This document shows, one piece after another, positions 1 to 6,599 of a stretch of 8,782 nt of DNA (position 1 is its first letter; every line of letters starts with the position of its first letter). The notes below the pieces were generated by a model. It did not search any database and was not told the origin of the DNA. It worked only from the letters and a program-made list of their open reading frames with translations. Source of the DNA: an uncultured Sutterella sp. (GTDB lineage: Bacteria; Pseudomonadota; Gammaproteobacteria; Burkholderiales; Burkholderiaceae_F); NCBI GenBank assembly GCA_905192805.1, contig CAJJMF010000107.1, positions 1 through 8,782 on the forward strand, in the 5' to 3' direction. A program made the translations under genes and the position numbers.

Positions 1-1133
1 CACACGAAGATCACAGGCACTTCATTTTTGGGCGTCTCACGCACGACCTGGTTTGCCGTCACGATACCGATGAAGATCAGAATCGGAGCGATAGCAGCCA
101 TCGGGATGATCGAGAGTAAGAAGCCACCCAAACCGAAGATGCTCACTAAGAACATGACCAAACCGGAACCAAACGTGTAACCGATACCAGCGCCCATTTC
201 CTTGTAGGCGGTGTGGCCCACGTAGACGGTCACCGGGAAGGGGTTACCCATCAAGGCACCGAACATACTGGAGGCACCGTTGGCTAACATCACGCTACGC
301 GTCGGGTAGGAGTCACCAGCGGCATGAGCCGATTCGATGTTTTCCAAGTCAAAGACGTAGTTAGCGAGGGCAAGCGGAACAGCCGAAGCTAAGTACGGAC
401 CGGCCACGGACAAGCCATCGATGAAGTCACCAATGTGGGGTTTCGGGGGGTTAAAGCCCGCCACGGCTAACGCCTTACCGATATCCTCAGCACTCTGAAG
501 ACCAAAGCCCCAGGCAAGGATCGTACCCACGATCAAGAGAAGGAGCCCCGTCGGGATCTTCTTAAAGATCGGGTTACGGCCAAACCAGTTGATGAAGATG
601 AGCGTCAACACCACGAACGCAACGACCGGCGTGTGGAAGGACTGCAACATCGGGTTCATCGCCAAGAGTAAGAGCCCTAAGCCTGCCAAGCAGGAGAGGA
701 GTACCGTGCGCGGCACGATACGGCGCAGTAAGTCACCCATGAAGGAACCCACGAAGAGAATGAACCCTTCCACAAAGCCCCACACGAGACCCACTTTCAA
801 GGCGAACATATGGTCGTTCGTTAACTGGTACACCGGCAAGAGCACCAAGAACGTCACCGTAAAGATCGACGGTGCGCTCGGGCCCGAGGGGAGCGCCACG
901 ACGTCTTGACGGTTTTCTTTCTTCGCCAAACGCATGGCGAATAAGACGTAAAAGAGCGAGGCACAGAAAACGGCCAAGCCGAAGGCCGGCACGACCTGCC
1001 CAAAGACCACGTCGCTCGGAATGCGCACCACAAAGGTAAGGAGCGCAATCATCGTTAACAAGTTGGTGAGGTTGTTGCTGAACAGTCCGAAGAACGCAGC
1101 CCAGTCACCTTTTTTCCAAAACGGGATAGACAT
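1..1133 (-). CDS. Nucleobase-type (xanthine/uracil, NCS2/AzgA-like) permease, 3' part missing
   Basis: This is a polytopic inner-membrane transporter, probably importing a purine, pyrimidine or related nitrogenous compound used by the enzymes encoded upstream. I translated 377 residues from ATG at 1133; no stop occurs before the left edge, so the C-terminus is missing. Hydrophobic segments lie at about residues 12-37, 45-66, 89-103, 112-131, 142-160, 168-183, 195-212, 241-260, 284-300, 318-335 and 337-361. A conserved-looking stretch at 254-311 includes the acidic run FDLENIE and the motif GNPFPVTVYVGHTAYK (296-311), which resembles the substrate-site half of xanthine/uracil permeases. The start is supported by AGGAGA at 1140-1145, six bases upstream. 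The gene begins 17 bases after the DUF1116 stop, so it is very likely co-transcribed. Family assignment is by pattern recognition; the substrate is inferred only from context. Confidence 0.8.
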   Translation of the reverse strand, partial: MSIPFWKKGDWAAFFGLFSNNLTNLLTMIALLTFVVRIPSDVVFGQVVPAFGLAVFCASLFYVLFAMRLAKKENRQDVVALPSGPSAPSIFTVTFLVLLPVYQLTNDHMFALKVGLVWGFVEGFILFVGSFMGDLLRRIVPRTVLLSCLAGLGLLLLAMNPMLQSFHTPVVAFVVLTLIFINWFGRNPIFKKIPTGLLLLIVGTILAWGFGLQSAEDIGKALAVAGFNPPKPHIGDFIDGLSVAGPYLASAVPLALANYVFDLENIESAHAAGDSYPTRSVMLANGASSMFGALMGNPFPVTVYVGHTAYKEMGAGIGYTFGSGLVMFLVSIFGLGGFLLSIIPMAAIAPILIFIGIVTANQVVRETPKNEVPVIFV

Positions 1134-1150
1134 AGTAGGTCTCCTGAGAG

Positions 1151-2566
1151 TTAAGCGTATTGCTTGGCTAAGGCAATAATCGCTTTCTTAAAGGCTTCCA
1201 TCGGCGGGTTGACAATGCCCGCGCCGATCATGCCAATGCCCGCTTCTTTGTGAGCAATGGCAGTGTTAATTAACGGCAACACGCCGGTGTCGACCACTTT
1301 GCGTACGTCGATCCCCGTCGGGCAGCCCATGAAGTTAAGCGAGGGAATGGTGACGTTGGGGTTGAGCCCCGTCGTGATCTGGCACATCGTCTTGCTGTAG
1401 CGCATGGCGTCGTCGACCGTACCCCCCACGAGCGACACAATCGCAGGAGCGGCCGCCATCGCAAAGCCACCAATACCGTAGGTTTCGGTAATGGCACTGT
1501 CGCCTACGTCAAGCCCCGAGTCTTCGGGCTTGTAGCCCGCAAACATCGGACCGATCACTTGCTGCGCCGGACCCGTGAACCACTGGCCGGGTAACCCCGA
1601 GACACGAATACCGAATTCGACCCCGTTACGCGCCATCGTGTAGAGCACGGTCGAGTGTTCGATGCCCTGAGCGGCGTCCAAGGCGGCCTTCGCGCAGACC
1701 ATCCAGGTCGGGCCCGAGAAGTAGTCCGAGCTCGCCACGAAGTTAAAGACATCTTTCTTGTCTTTGGTGGAGAAGTCGGTATCCAAAATGTAGGGAGCGA
1801 GCTTTTGAATCAAGAGGGTCGTCCCGGCGACGTTACGGTTGTGGCACTCGTCGCCCATGTGAAGCGCCTGAGCGAGCATCAAGCGTAAGTCGATCCCCTC
1901 TTCGCAGAACGTCATCGCCTGGGCTAAGACCGGGCCAAACACATCGCGCATCCACACTAAGCGGTCAATCACGCTCTGGTCGTTGGCGCCCATACGAAGA
2001 ATCTTGGCGAGCTGCTCGGATAAATTCGTAAAGGCGATATTGCCGTGCGTGACGTTTTCCACCACGTGCACGTACATCGAGGGACTCGTGATCCCCGTCA
2101 TGGAGCCCACGGCTTGGTGTTCGTGGCAGGGACTAAAGGTAATTTCCCCGCTCGCGGCCAATTCCGCGGCTTCCTCTAAGTTCTTGGCCCAGCCTTCAAA
2201 GACGATGGCACCCGTCACGGCCCCCTTCATCGGGCCATTCATGTCCTTCCAGGCAATGGGAGGACCGGCGTGAAGAATCGTCTTCTCGGTCATGCCTGGA
2301 ATCACGTCCAAGGCACGGGCATAGCCCTTCAAAATGGGCTGAGCGGTGACGATACGCGTATAGGCTTCTTGGTTGGCGGCATTGATCTTTTCGGCAATGT
2401 CGGGACGCTCAAGCACCGCGAGCGCAGCGATCATTTCCTCGTCACCACCGCCTGGCGGCGTCCAATCGAGGTTGGTGACGCGCGTACCCTGTGCCTTCAA
2501 GTCGGTAGCAAACTTCTCGAGACCGACGTTTAAAACGTTCAATTGACTTTCAAACAAATGACTCAT
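1151..2566 (-). CDS. yahG: YahG/YlbE-family DUF1116 protein (AllG-like, oxamate carbamoyltransferase-type subunit)
   Basis: A full-length 471-residue DUF1116 protein; E. coli YahG is about the same length (472). Family hallmarks are visible: HAGPPIAWKDMNGPMKGA (99-116), SPCHEHQAVGSMTGI (145-159) and ALHMGDECHNRN (234-245). The His, Cys, Asp and Glu residues in these blocks are candidate catalytic or metal-binding residues. The paralogue YlbE is AllG of E. coli, which together with AllF (FdrA) and AllH (YlbF) makes up the oxamate carbamoyltransferase that forms carbamoyl phosphate at the end of allantoin fermentation. The substrate of the YahG branch is not established. No signal peptide or membrane segment is seen, so it should be cytosolic. 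It starts two bases after the YahF-like gene, with its ribosome binding site inside that gene's last codons, and is followed closely by the permease. Family is near certain; the precise reaction is inferred. Confidence 0.88.
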   Translation of the reverse strand: MSHLFESQLNVLNVGLEKFATDLKAQGTRVTNLDWTPPGGGDEEMIAALAVLERPDIAEKINAANQEAYTRIVTAQPILKGYARALDVIPGMTEKTILHAGPPIAWKDMNGPMKGAVTGAIVFEGWAKNLEEAAELAASGEITFSPCHEHQAVGSMTGITSPSMYVHVVENVTHGNIAFTNLSEQLAKILRMGANDQSVIDRLVWMRDVFGPVLAQAMTFCEEGIDLRLMLAQALHMGDECHNRNVAGTTLLIQKLAPYILDTDFSTKDKKDVFNFVASSDYFSGPTWMVCAKAALDAAQGIEHSTVLYTMARNGVEFGIRVSGLPGQWFTGPAQQVIGPMFAGYKPEDSGLDVGDSAITETYGIGGFAMAAAPAIVSLVGGTVDDAMRYSKTMCQITTGLNPNVTIPSLNFMGCPTGIDVRKVVDTGVLPLINTAIAHKEAGIGMIGAGIVNPPMEAFKKAIIALAKQYA

Positions 2567-2568
2567 GC

Positions 2569-4116
2569 TTATTCCCCTTTAAATACGAATTCACGGGCGA
2601 GCAAACCGGCGTTGGTCGAGCTCGAAGCGATCGTGATACCGGCGGCTTCTAAGAGCGCCACCTGGCTCACCACATCGGGCGAATCCAAATCGGTCCCTAA
2701 GACGTAGGCGAGGATTTCGAGGTGACGGCCAGCGGCTTCGGCCTCACGCTTCACTTCAATCAACGCGTCTAAGGTCGTCCCCACGGGGTCGGCATTCGCG
2801 CCAAAGCCCAACACGAAGTCAAGGAGTAAACAGCCGACTTCCGGGTCACGGCCCTCTTTCTTAATGCGTTCAATGCGATACGTCGGATCGATCATCGGGT
2901 GGGCACGGCCGTTCGTAAAGGCGTCGTCACCGAAGTCAAGGAAGGTGTGTCCCTTGCTTGCGTCCGTCGGACCCAAACGGAAGGCGGGATCCGGATGAAT
3001 GTTGGAATACACATCGGTGTACTTTTCGCGGGCCGCAAAGAGCGCTTCGTCGCAGAGCGTGCCACCGCAGAAAAGCCCACGAACGTACTTCTGTTCGGGC
3101 TTTAACTTCGCACGGACTTCTTCGATCAAAGGCCAGTTGAGGGCGTGCTTATTGATGCTTTCTTCGGGAATGCCCGAGGCGATCACGGCCGCCATGGCAG
3201 CGGGCTTGCTGTGCGCAAAGACGCGCACGTTCGGGAACGGGTGCTCGTCGCCTTTGTAGCCCAAGAACTGGATAAAGACGGGCTTACCCAATTGGGAGGC
3301 CTTTTCGATCACTTTCTGGGCAATCGCCGGGGCGGGCGGCTTCGAGATCAACATAATGACCTTGGTTTCTTTGTCTTGGGCGAGCATATCCATGCCGTCC
3401 AACATCATGCGTGCACCCACTTTTTCGGACAAGTCGCGGCCACCCGTGCCGATTAACTGGGAAACGCCACCACCGAAGTCGTGAATACGCACGCTCGCTT
3501 CTTGGGCGCCCGTGCCCGACGCGGCCACAATCCCGATCGAACCACGGCGAACGCGGTTAGCAAAGCCGAGCCCCACGCCATTGATGATGGCGGTCCCGCA
3601 GTCCGGACCCATTAAAAGAAGGCCCTTCTCGTGCGCTAAGGACTTTAAGCGAATTTCGTCCTCAACGGAAATGTTGTCCGAAAATAGCATCACGTGCTTA
3701 TTCAAGTTCAACGCTTTCTGGGCTTCGCGGGTGGCGTAAGCACCGTTTACCGAAATCACCACAAAGTTGCTCTCGGGCTCAGCGTTGGCCGCGGCTTCGA
3801 GGCTATGGAACGTGGCGTCTTGATTGCCACCCTCCGTCTTCGGACGACGCGTGAGCAACGTTTCAATCTCGGCCAAGACGGCATCAAAGTCCGTCCCCTC
3901 ATGGGCATCGACCACAATCATCAGGTCGGCCGTCGAGGCGGCATTGAGCGTATCGGTTAAGAGGCCTAAATCGGCCAACACGGCCTTATTCATGGGCGTA
4001 CCCATGGCCACGAAGGCTTGCTTGACACCCTCGAGCTTGCTCGCGGCGTTACTCACGGCCATGAGCGTCACGGAATCTCGATAGGTGTTGGGTTTTAAAA
4101 GAGCATGAATGGTCAT
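2569..4116 (-). CDS. yahF: YahF/FdrA-family acyl-CoA synthetase-like protein (AllF-like)
   Basis: This is an FdrA-family protein of the succinyl-CoA synthetase alpha-like superfamily. With the start at 4116 it has 515 residues, the same length as E. coli YahF. I chose that ATG because GGAGGAT at 4125-4131 lies eight bases upstream and the family N-terminus begins there. Visible blocks are GPDCGT (170-175), the glycine-rich loop GIVAASGTGAQE (195-206), GTGGRDLS (223-230), GLFCGGTLCDEA (347-358), DFGDDAFTNGRAHPMIDP (394-411) and LLDFVLGFGANADP (431-444). The paralogue FdrA is AllF, a subunit of the E. coli oxamate carbamoyltransferase. The protein should be cytosolic and pair with the DUF1116 protein encoded immediately downstream (two-base gap). 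The gap to the upstream ankyrin gene is 192 bases and holds a hairpin, so expression may be adjusted there. The carbamoyl-transfer role is inferred from the family. Confidence 0.87.
   Translation of the reverse strand: MTIHALLKPNTYRDSVTLMAVSNAASKLEGVKQAFVAMGTPMNKAVLADLGLLTDTLNAASTADLMIVVDAHEGTDFDAVLAEIETLLTRRPKTEGGNQDATFHSLEAAANAEPESNFVVISVNGAYATREAQKALNLNKHVMLFSDNISVEDEIRLKSLAHEKGLLLMGPDCGTAIINGVGLGFANRVRRGSIGIVAASGTGAQEASVRIHDFGGGVSQLIGTGGRDLSEKVGARMMLDGMDMLAQDKETKVIMLISKPPAPAIAQKVIEKASQLGKPVFIQFLGYKGDEHPFPNVRVFAHSKPAAMAAVIASGIPEESINKHALNWPLIEEVRAKLKPEQKYVRGLFCGGTLCDEALFAAREKYTDVYSNIHPDPAFRLGPTDASKGHTFLDFGDDAFTNGRAHPMIDPTYRIERIKKEGRDPEVGCLLLDFVLGFGANADPVGTTLDALIEVKREAEAAGRHLEILAYVLGTDLDSPDVVSQVALLEAAGITIASSSTNAGLLAREFVFKGE
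2572..2578 (-). promoter_or_regulatory. Ribosome binding site of the DUF1116 gene, embedded in the end of the FdrA-family gene
   Basis: The minus strand reads AGGGGAA here, ending six bases before the ATG at 2566. These bases are also the Lys-Gly-Glu codons that end the YahF-like protein, and its TAA follows at once. Ribosomes finishing the upstream gene would uncover or use this site, so the two gene products are probably translationally coupled and made in matched amounts. Confidence 0.7.
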
Positions 4117-4308
4117 CGAAATACATCCTCCAGGAGTAATGTCGAAGGGGGATTCGGACCCCATTTGGACCTGAGGTTTCCTAAATTTGGGTACAAAATC
4201 CCCGCTCACCCGACTGCTCAAAGGGCAGTTGGGAAAGTGTTTTTCGTAATAAAGAGGGTTAGTAAGCGGGAGGGAAATGAGTCAGCGCAGTGCGTGAACT
4301 CAAACGGC
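4117..4308 (-). promoter_or_regulatory. 192-base spacer between ankyrin and FdrA-family genes, containing a 9-bp hairpin
   Basis: An unusually long gap for this tight block. The arms 4209-4217 (CCCGACTGC on the plus strand) and 4225-4233 (GCAGTTGGG) pair over nine positions with one G-U pair and a seven-base loop. On the transcribed minus strand no U-tract follows, so it is not a typical intrinsic terminator; read on the plus strand a run of five T follows about seven bases later. It may be an attenuator, an mRNA-processing or stability element, or part of an internal promoter region. I found no convincing -35/-10 pair. The ribosome binding site of the FdrA-family gene lies at 4125-4131. Confidence 0.4.
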
Positions 4309-4899
4309 TTACAGGTATTCTTTGATGATCGCCTCGATTTCGGCGTAGCCCTTACGGCGGGCCAATTCGACGGGCGGAACACCCCATTCGTCCGTCATGT
4401 TCGGGTCAGCCCCGTGTTCGAGCAGCAGGCGAATAATGCGCTGCATTTTTTCGCCACCGTTATTCAAAATGATGGCTTCGATCAAGGCGGTCCAACCCAC
4501 GTTGTTGGTGTGGTTCACGTTGATCGTGGTGTTTTCCAAGAGGTACTTCACGACGTCTTCGTGGCCCTTTTCGGCAGCGGGTGTTAAGCCGTTACCGCCA
4601 AAGCGCGTTAAGACGCGTAAGTTCGTGCCCAATTCCACCATCAGTTTGACGAGCGTCACATCGCCCCCGATGCACCCTTGAATGAAGGGATTGAAGCACT
4701 TGTTGTCCTGAGCGTTAATGTCCGCGCCCTGCTCGGCAAACCACTTGACCAGGTCATAGTGTTTCCCTTGGGCCGCGACCAAAATCGGGGTCTTCATCCC
4801 CTTGTCGCGGGCATTAATATCGGCGCCGGCTTTAATGAGTTCCGCGCATTGTTCCAGGTTGCCTTCGGCAGCGGCTTGAAATAAAAGCGTGTTATCCAT
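4309..4899 (-). CDS. yahD: YahD-like ankyrin-repeat protein
   Basis: A 196-residue protein made almost entirely of ankyrin repeats, at about residues 4-35, 36-68, 69-101, 102-135, 136-171 and 172-196. Repeat hallmarks visible are AGADINARD, QGADINAQD, GLTPAAEKGH, GWTALIEAI and LLLEHGADPNMTD. The stretches TRFGGNGLTPAAEKGH (98-113) and INVNHTNNVGWT (126-137) resemble E. coli YahD (about 201 residues) as I recall it, in order and spacing, beyond generic ankyrin similarity. There is no signal peptide, so it is probably cytosolic. Ankyrin repeats mediate protein-protein contact, so it may scaffold or modulate the regulator or the enzyme subunits, but no function is known to me. The start has GGAG at 4907-4910, seven bases upstream. 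It begins 24 bases after the LysR stop, consistent with one transcript. Confidence 0.85.
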   Translation of the reverse strand: MDNTLLFQAAAEGNLEQCAELIKAGADINARDKGMKTPILVAAQGKHYDLVKWFAEQGADINAQDNKCFNPFIQGCIGGDVTLVKLMVELGTNLRVLTRFGGNGLTPAAEKGHEDVVKYLLENTTINVNHTNNVGWTALIEAIILNNGGEKMQRIIRLLLEHGADPNMTDEWGVPPVELARRKGYAEIEAIIKEYL

Positions 4900-4923
4900 A
4901 AGAAGACTCCATCAGTCGACTAG

Positions 4924-5826
4924 TTAAGAAAGCCATTGGTCTTTAAGACCAGGTTGCGTAATAAAATCGAGAATTTCCTCCGACATCGTTGATTGTTTAG
5001 AATTTTTCCAGGCAAAAAACACCGGTATCGGGTGCTTATGTTCTTTGACGTGTTTGGCCACGACCTCCCCTTTGGCGAGCGCCTCTTTCACAAAGGCGCT
5101 GGGTAAAAACGCGACGCCCACCCCGGCTTTGATCATGTCGAGCACCATGGTGAGGTTCGCAACCGTGATCACTTTCTGACCGATTAAGGCCCAGGTTTGC
5201 TTTTTCTCTAAAACGCGCGAGGAGTCGCGCACCACAAGCGAGGGGTAAATGCGGATATCGTTAGAACTCAGCACATCGGTGCGTGCGGCTAAGGGATGGT
5301 TTTTGCCCACCACAAAGGTCCATTCGACCATGCCCATGGGCATTGTGGCGATGCCGTCCATGACGGGAGCAAAGGATGGGGCGCCGATCACCATATCGGC
5401 TCGCCCTTCGTAGAGCGCGTCCCAGGCGCCGTTATAGACTTCGGTACGAACCGAGAATTTGGTCGCAGGGAAGCGTTCCAATAAGAACGCCATTAATTGG
5501 GACATGGGTTCAGGGTTGATAATGTAATTGAGCGCGATCGTGTATTCGCGCTGTACGCCGTTGGCGATTTGATAAGCCCCTTTTTTGAGGTCGCGGACGG
5601 CATTTAAAATCCAGGAACTGTTTTCCAGAATATAAAGGGCGGCCGGTGTGGGTTTCGCGGACTTGCCGGAACGGTCAAAGAGCGCCACGCCAAGCTCTTC
5701 TTCCATCTTTTTCACGGTGTAGCTCACCGCGGATGGGACACAGCAGAGCACATGGGCTGCTTCACCAAAACTGCGGGTCTCAACGATAACCTTTAGTACA
5801 CGAATAGAGTCGCTCGTGAAAGCCAT
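4924..5826 (-). CDS. LysR-family transcriptional regulator of the operon
   Basis: A 300-residue LysR-type regulator, the usual family length. The N-terminal winged helix-turn-helix spans about residues 4-62, including SFGEAAHVLCCVPSAVSYTV (19-38) and the wing LGVALFDRSGKSAKPT (45-60). The rest is a periplasmic-binding-protein-like effector domain, with recognisable pieces such as YEGRADMVIGAP and AGVGVAFLPS. I chose ATG at 5826 because GGAGAG (5831-5836) sits just upstream; an in-frame start at 5868 would add 14 residues with no family resemblance. It is the first gene of the block and points the same way as its presumed targets, rather than being divergent as is common for LysR regulators. 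It therefore probably controls its own transcript. In E. coli the LysR gene yahB lies beside yahD, so this may be its counterpart, but I cannot separate orthologue from paralogue by eye. Confidence 0.9.
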   Translation of the reverse strand: MAFTSDSIRVLKVIVETRSFGEAAHVLCCVPSAVSYTVKKMEEELGVALFDRSGKSAKPTPAALYILENSSWILNAVRDLKKGAYQIANGVQREYTIALNYIINPEPMSQLMAFLLERFPATKFSVRTEVYNGAWDALYEGRADMVIGAPSFAPVMDGIATMPMGMVEWTFVVGKNHPLAARTDVLSSNDIRIYPSLVVRDSSRVLEKKQTWALIGQKVITVANLTMVLDMIKAGVGVAFLPSAFVKEALAKGEVVAKHVKEHKHPIPVFFAWKNSKQSTMSEEILDFITQPGLKDQWLS

Positions 5827-5855
5827 AATTCTCTCCACCACTCGTTGGGTGAAAT

Positions 5856-5881
5856 GTCCTGAATTCAATCTATTGCAGGAC
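5856..5881. promoter_or_regulatory. Candidate operator: 6-bp inverted repeat GTCCTG-N14-CAGGAC
   Basis: GTCCTG at 5856-5861 and CAGGAC at 5876-5881 form a perfect inverted repeat with a 14-base spacer. Counting from the predicted start of transcription near 5896, the dyad lies at about +16 to +41 of the LysR transcript. Its right arm belongs to a longer motif, ATTCAA-N3-ATTGCAGGAC (5863-5881), repeated at 5954-5973. Likely a binding site of the LysR protein, by position and repetition only. Confidence 0.45.
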
Positions 5882-5902
5882 GCATAACTATTTGATATCT
5901 GG

Positions 5903-5932
5903 ATTATATTTGTCGTAATTACAATGATTCAA
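5903..5932 (-). promoter_or_regulatory. Sigma70-type promoter of the LysR-led operon
   Basis: The minus strand carries TTGAAT (bases 5927-5932) as a -35 element and a perfect TATAAT (5903-5908) as a -10 element, separated by 18 bases. Transcription would start near 5896, giving a leader of about 70 bases before the LysR ATG. No other equally good promoter was seen ahead of the block. Confidence 0.6.
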
Positions 5933-5953
5933 GCAAAAGTTTTTCAACGCTCT

Positions 5954-5973
5954 ATTCAAAAAAATTGCAGGAC
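5954..5973. repeat. Second copy of the ATTCAA-N-ATTGCAGGAC motif, upstream of the promoter
   Basis: ATTCAA, four A, then ATTGCAGGAC at 5954-5973 repeats the 5863-5881 sequence (ATTCAA-TCT-ATTGCAGGAC) about 91 bases away, in the same orientation. It is centred near -67 relative to the predicted transcription start, which is where LysR-type proteins commonly bind their recognition site. I read it as the activator or autoregulation site of the LysR protein; binding is inferred. Confidence 0.45.
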
Positions 5974-6161
5974 AATCTCGAGGGCTTTATTGAAGAGTAT
6001 GTGGTTTTGTGTTCAGTGTAGGTGTTGTCATTCGACGACAAGGAATTAGTTCTAATGCGTCTTCGTAAGGCGAAGTTTTTGATTGAAAATCTAACTCTTT
6101 GGGTGTAGGAATGTAGTGTTTGATTGCGTGAACAATTAGTGAATAACGATGTGAAACCGAT

Positions 6162-6176
6162 TTTATACGGTATAAA
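6162..6176. promoter_or_regulatory. 15-nt perfect palindrome TTTATAC-G-GTATAAA
   Basis: Seven-base arms mirror each other exactly around one central base. Such short AT-rich dyads are typical operators for dimeric helix-turn-helix repressors. No adjacent gene or promoter explains it, so its role is unknown. Confidence 0.4.
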
Positions 6177-6215
6177 TTGATTTGATTATTTACGTCTTGG
6201 TGTGTAATTATTGAT

Positions 6216-6236
6216 TTATTCACATTCTGTGGATAA
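6216..6236. promoter_or_regulatory. Two inverted DnaA-box matches separated by 3 bp
   Basis: TTATTCACA (6216-6224, plus strand) and TGTGGATAA (6228-6236, i.e. TTATCCACA on the minus strand) both fit the DnaA-box consensus TTATNCACA exactly and point toward each other across three bases. A weaker match, GTGAATAA, lies near 6140. There is no larger box cluster, no dnaA or dnaN gene and no rep gene in view, so an origin is not claimed. It could be a DnaA-titrating or DnaA-regulated site, or a near-perfect palindrome bound by another protein. Confidence 0.4.
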
Positions 6237-6493
6237 TATGATCAAAAAATTTGTTTTACTGCAAAACACTGAGACAGCAGAAAATCGGCCGAAATACGGT
6301 AATGAAGCCCGAAAATATCGGGTCACACCTATTTATGGCGCTTGCCTACTCAACACGAATTCTCGTGGGTGAGCGAACGAAGAGCTAGTGGGTGTGTGCG
6401 TGCGGGGAGACGCTGCGAAGTTGCCCTGGGTGGGAGTGTTGGGATGGTAGACAATAGGGTCGTGATGAGCGTCGAGCTACTCGTCGAGGGAAT

Positions 6494-6517
6494 GAGGGGG
6501 CATGCGCGAGCCCCCTC
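6494..6517. repeat. 8-bp GC-rich hairpin GAGGGGGC/GCCCCCTC
   Basis: Arms 6494-6501 and 6510-6517 are perfectly complementary around an eight-base loop (ATGCGCGA). No T-run follows on either strand, so it is not a classical intrinsic terminator. It may be part of a structured RNA or of a bidirectional transcription block. Confidence 0.6.
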
Positions 6518-6545
6518 TCGTCGGTGTGGTCCAATGGCGTTAAAA

Positions 6546-6598
6546 ATGGCGTTAGGTCCGGCCCTCTTCTCCTTCTACTACACCTTCCCTAACGCCGT
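6546..6598 (-). terminator. Long-stem hairpin below the small exported-protein gene, possible terminator
   Basis: ATGGCGTTAGG (6546-6556) pairs with CCTAACGCCGT (6588-6598), an 11-bp stem with one G-U pair and a 31-base loop that is pyrimidine-rich on the plus strand. Read on the minus strand, the stem is followed by ATTTTT, as expected for an intrinsic terminator of the gene at 6614-7048. The long loop is atypical. The left arm is duplicated: AATGGCGTTA occurs at 6533-6542 and again at 6545-6554, so either copy could pair with the right arm. Confidence 0.4.
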
Positions 6599-6599
6599 G

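Noticed and set aside
1655..4084. Several plus-strand open frames opposite the operon genes
   Set aside because: They mirror well-supported minus-strand genes, have no ribosome binding sites and resemble no protein family.
4117..4221. 35-residue N-terminal extension of the FdrA-family protein, starting at a TTG at 4221
   Set aside because: There is no ribosome binding site before the TTG, the extension has no family resemblance, and the ATG at 4116 has a strong site and gives the exact length of E. coli YahF.
5987..6223. 78-residue minus-strand open frame
   Set aside because: It starts at GTG without a ribosome binding site, lies in AT-rich DNA and overlaps the DnaA-box pair and the palindrome. 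I recognise nothing in its sequence, but a real small gene cannot be fully excluded.
6100..6300. Replication origin
   Set aside because: There are only two perfect DnaA-box matches, no further cluster or iterons, and no replication gene in view.
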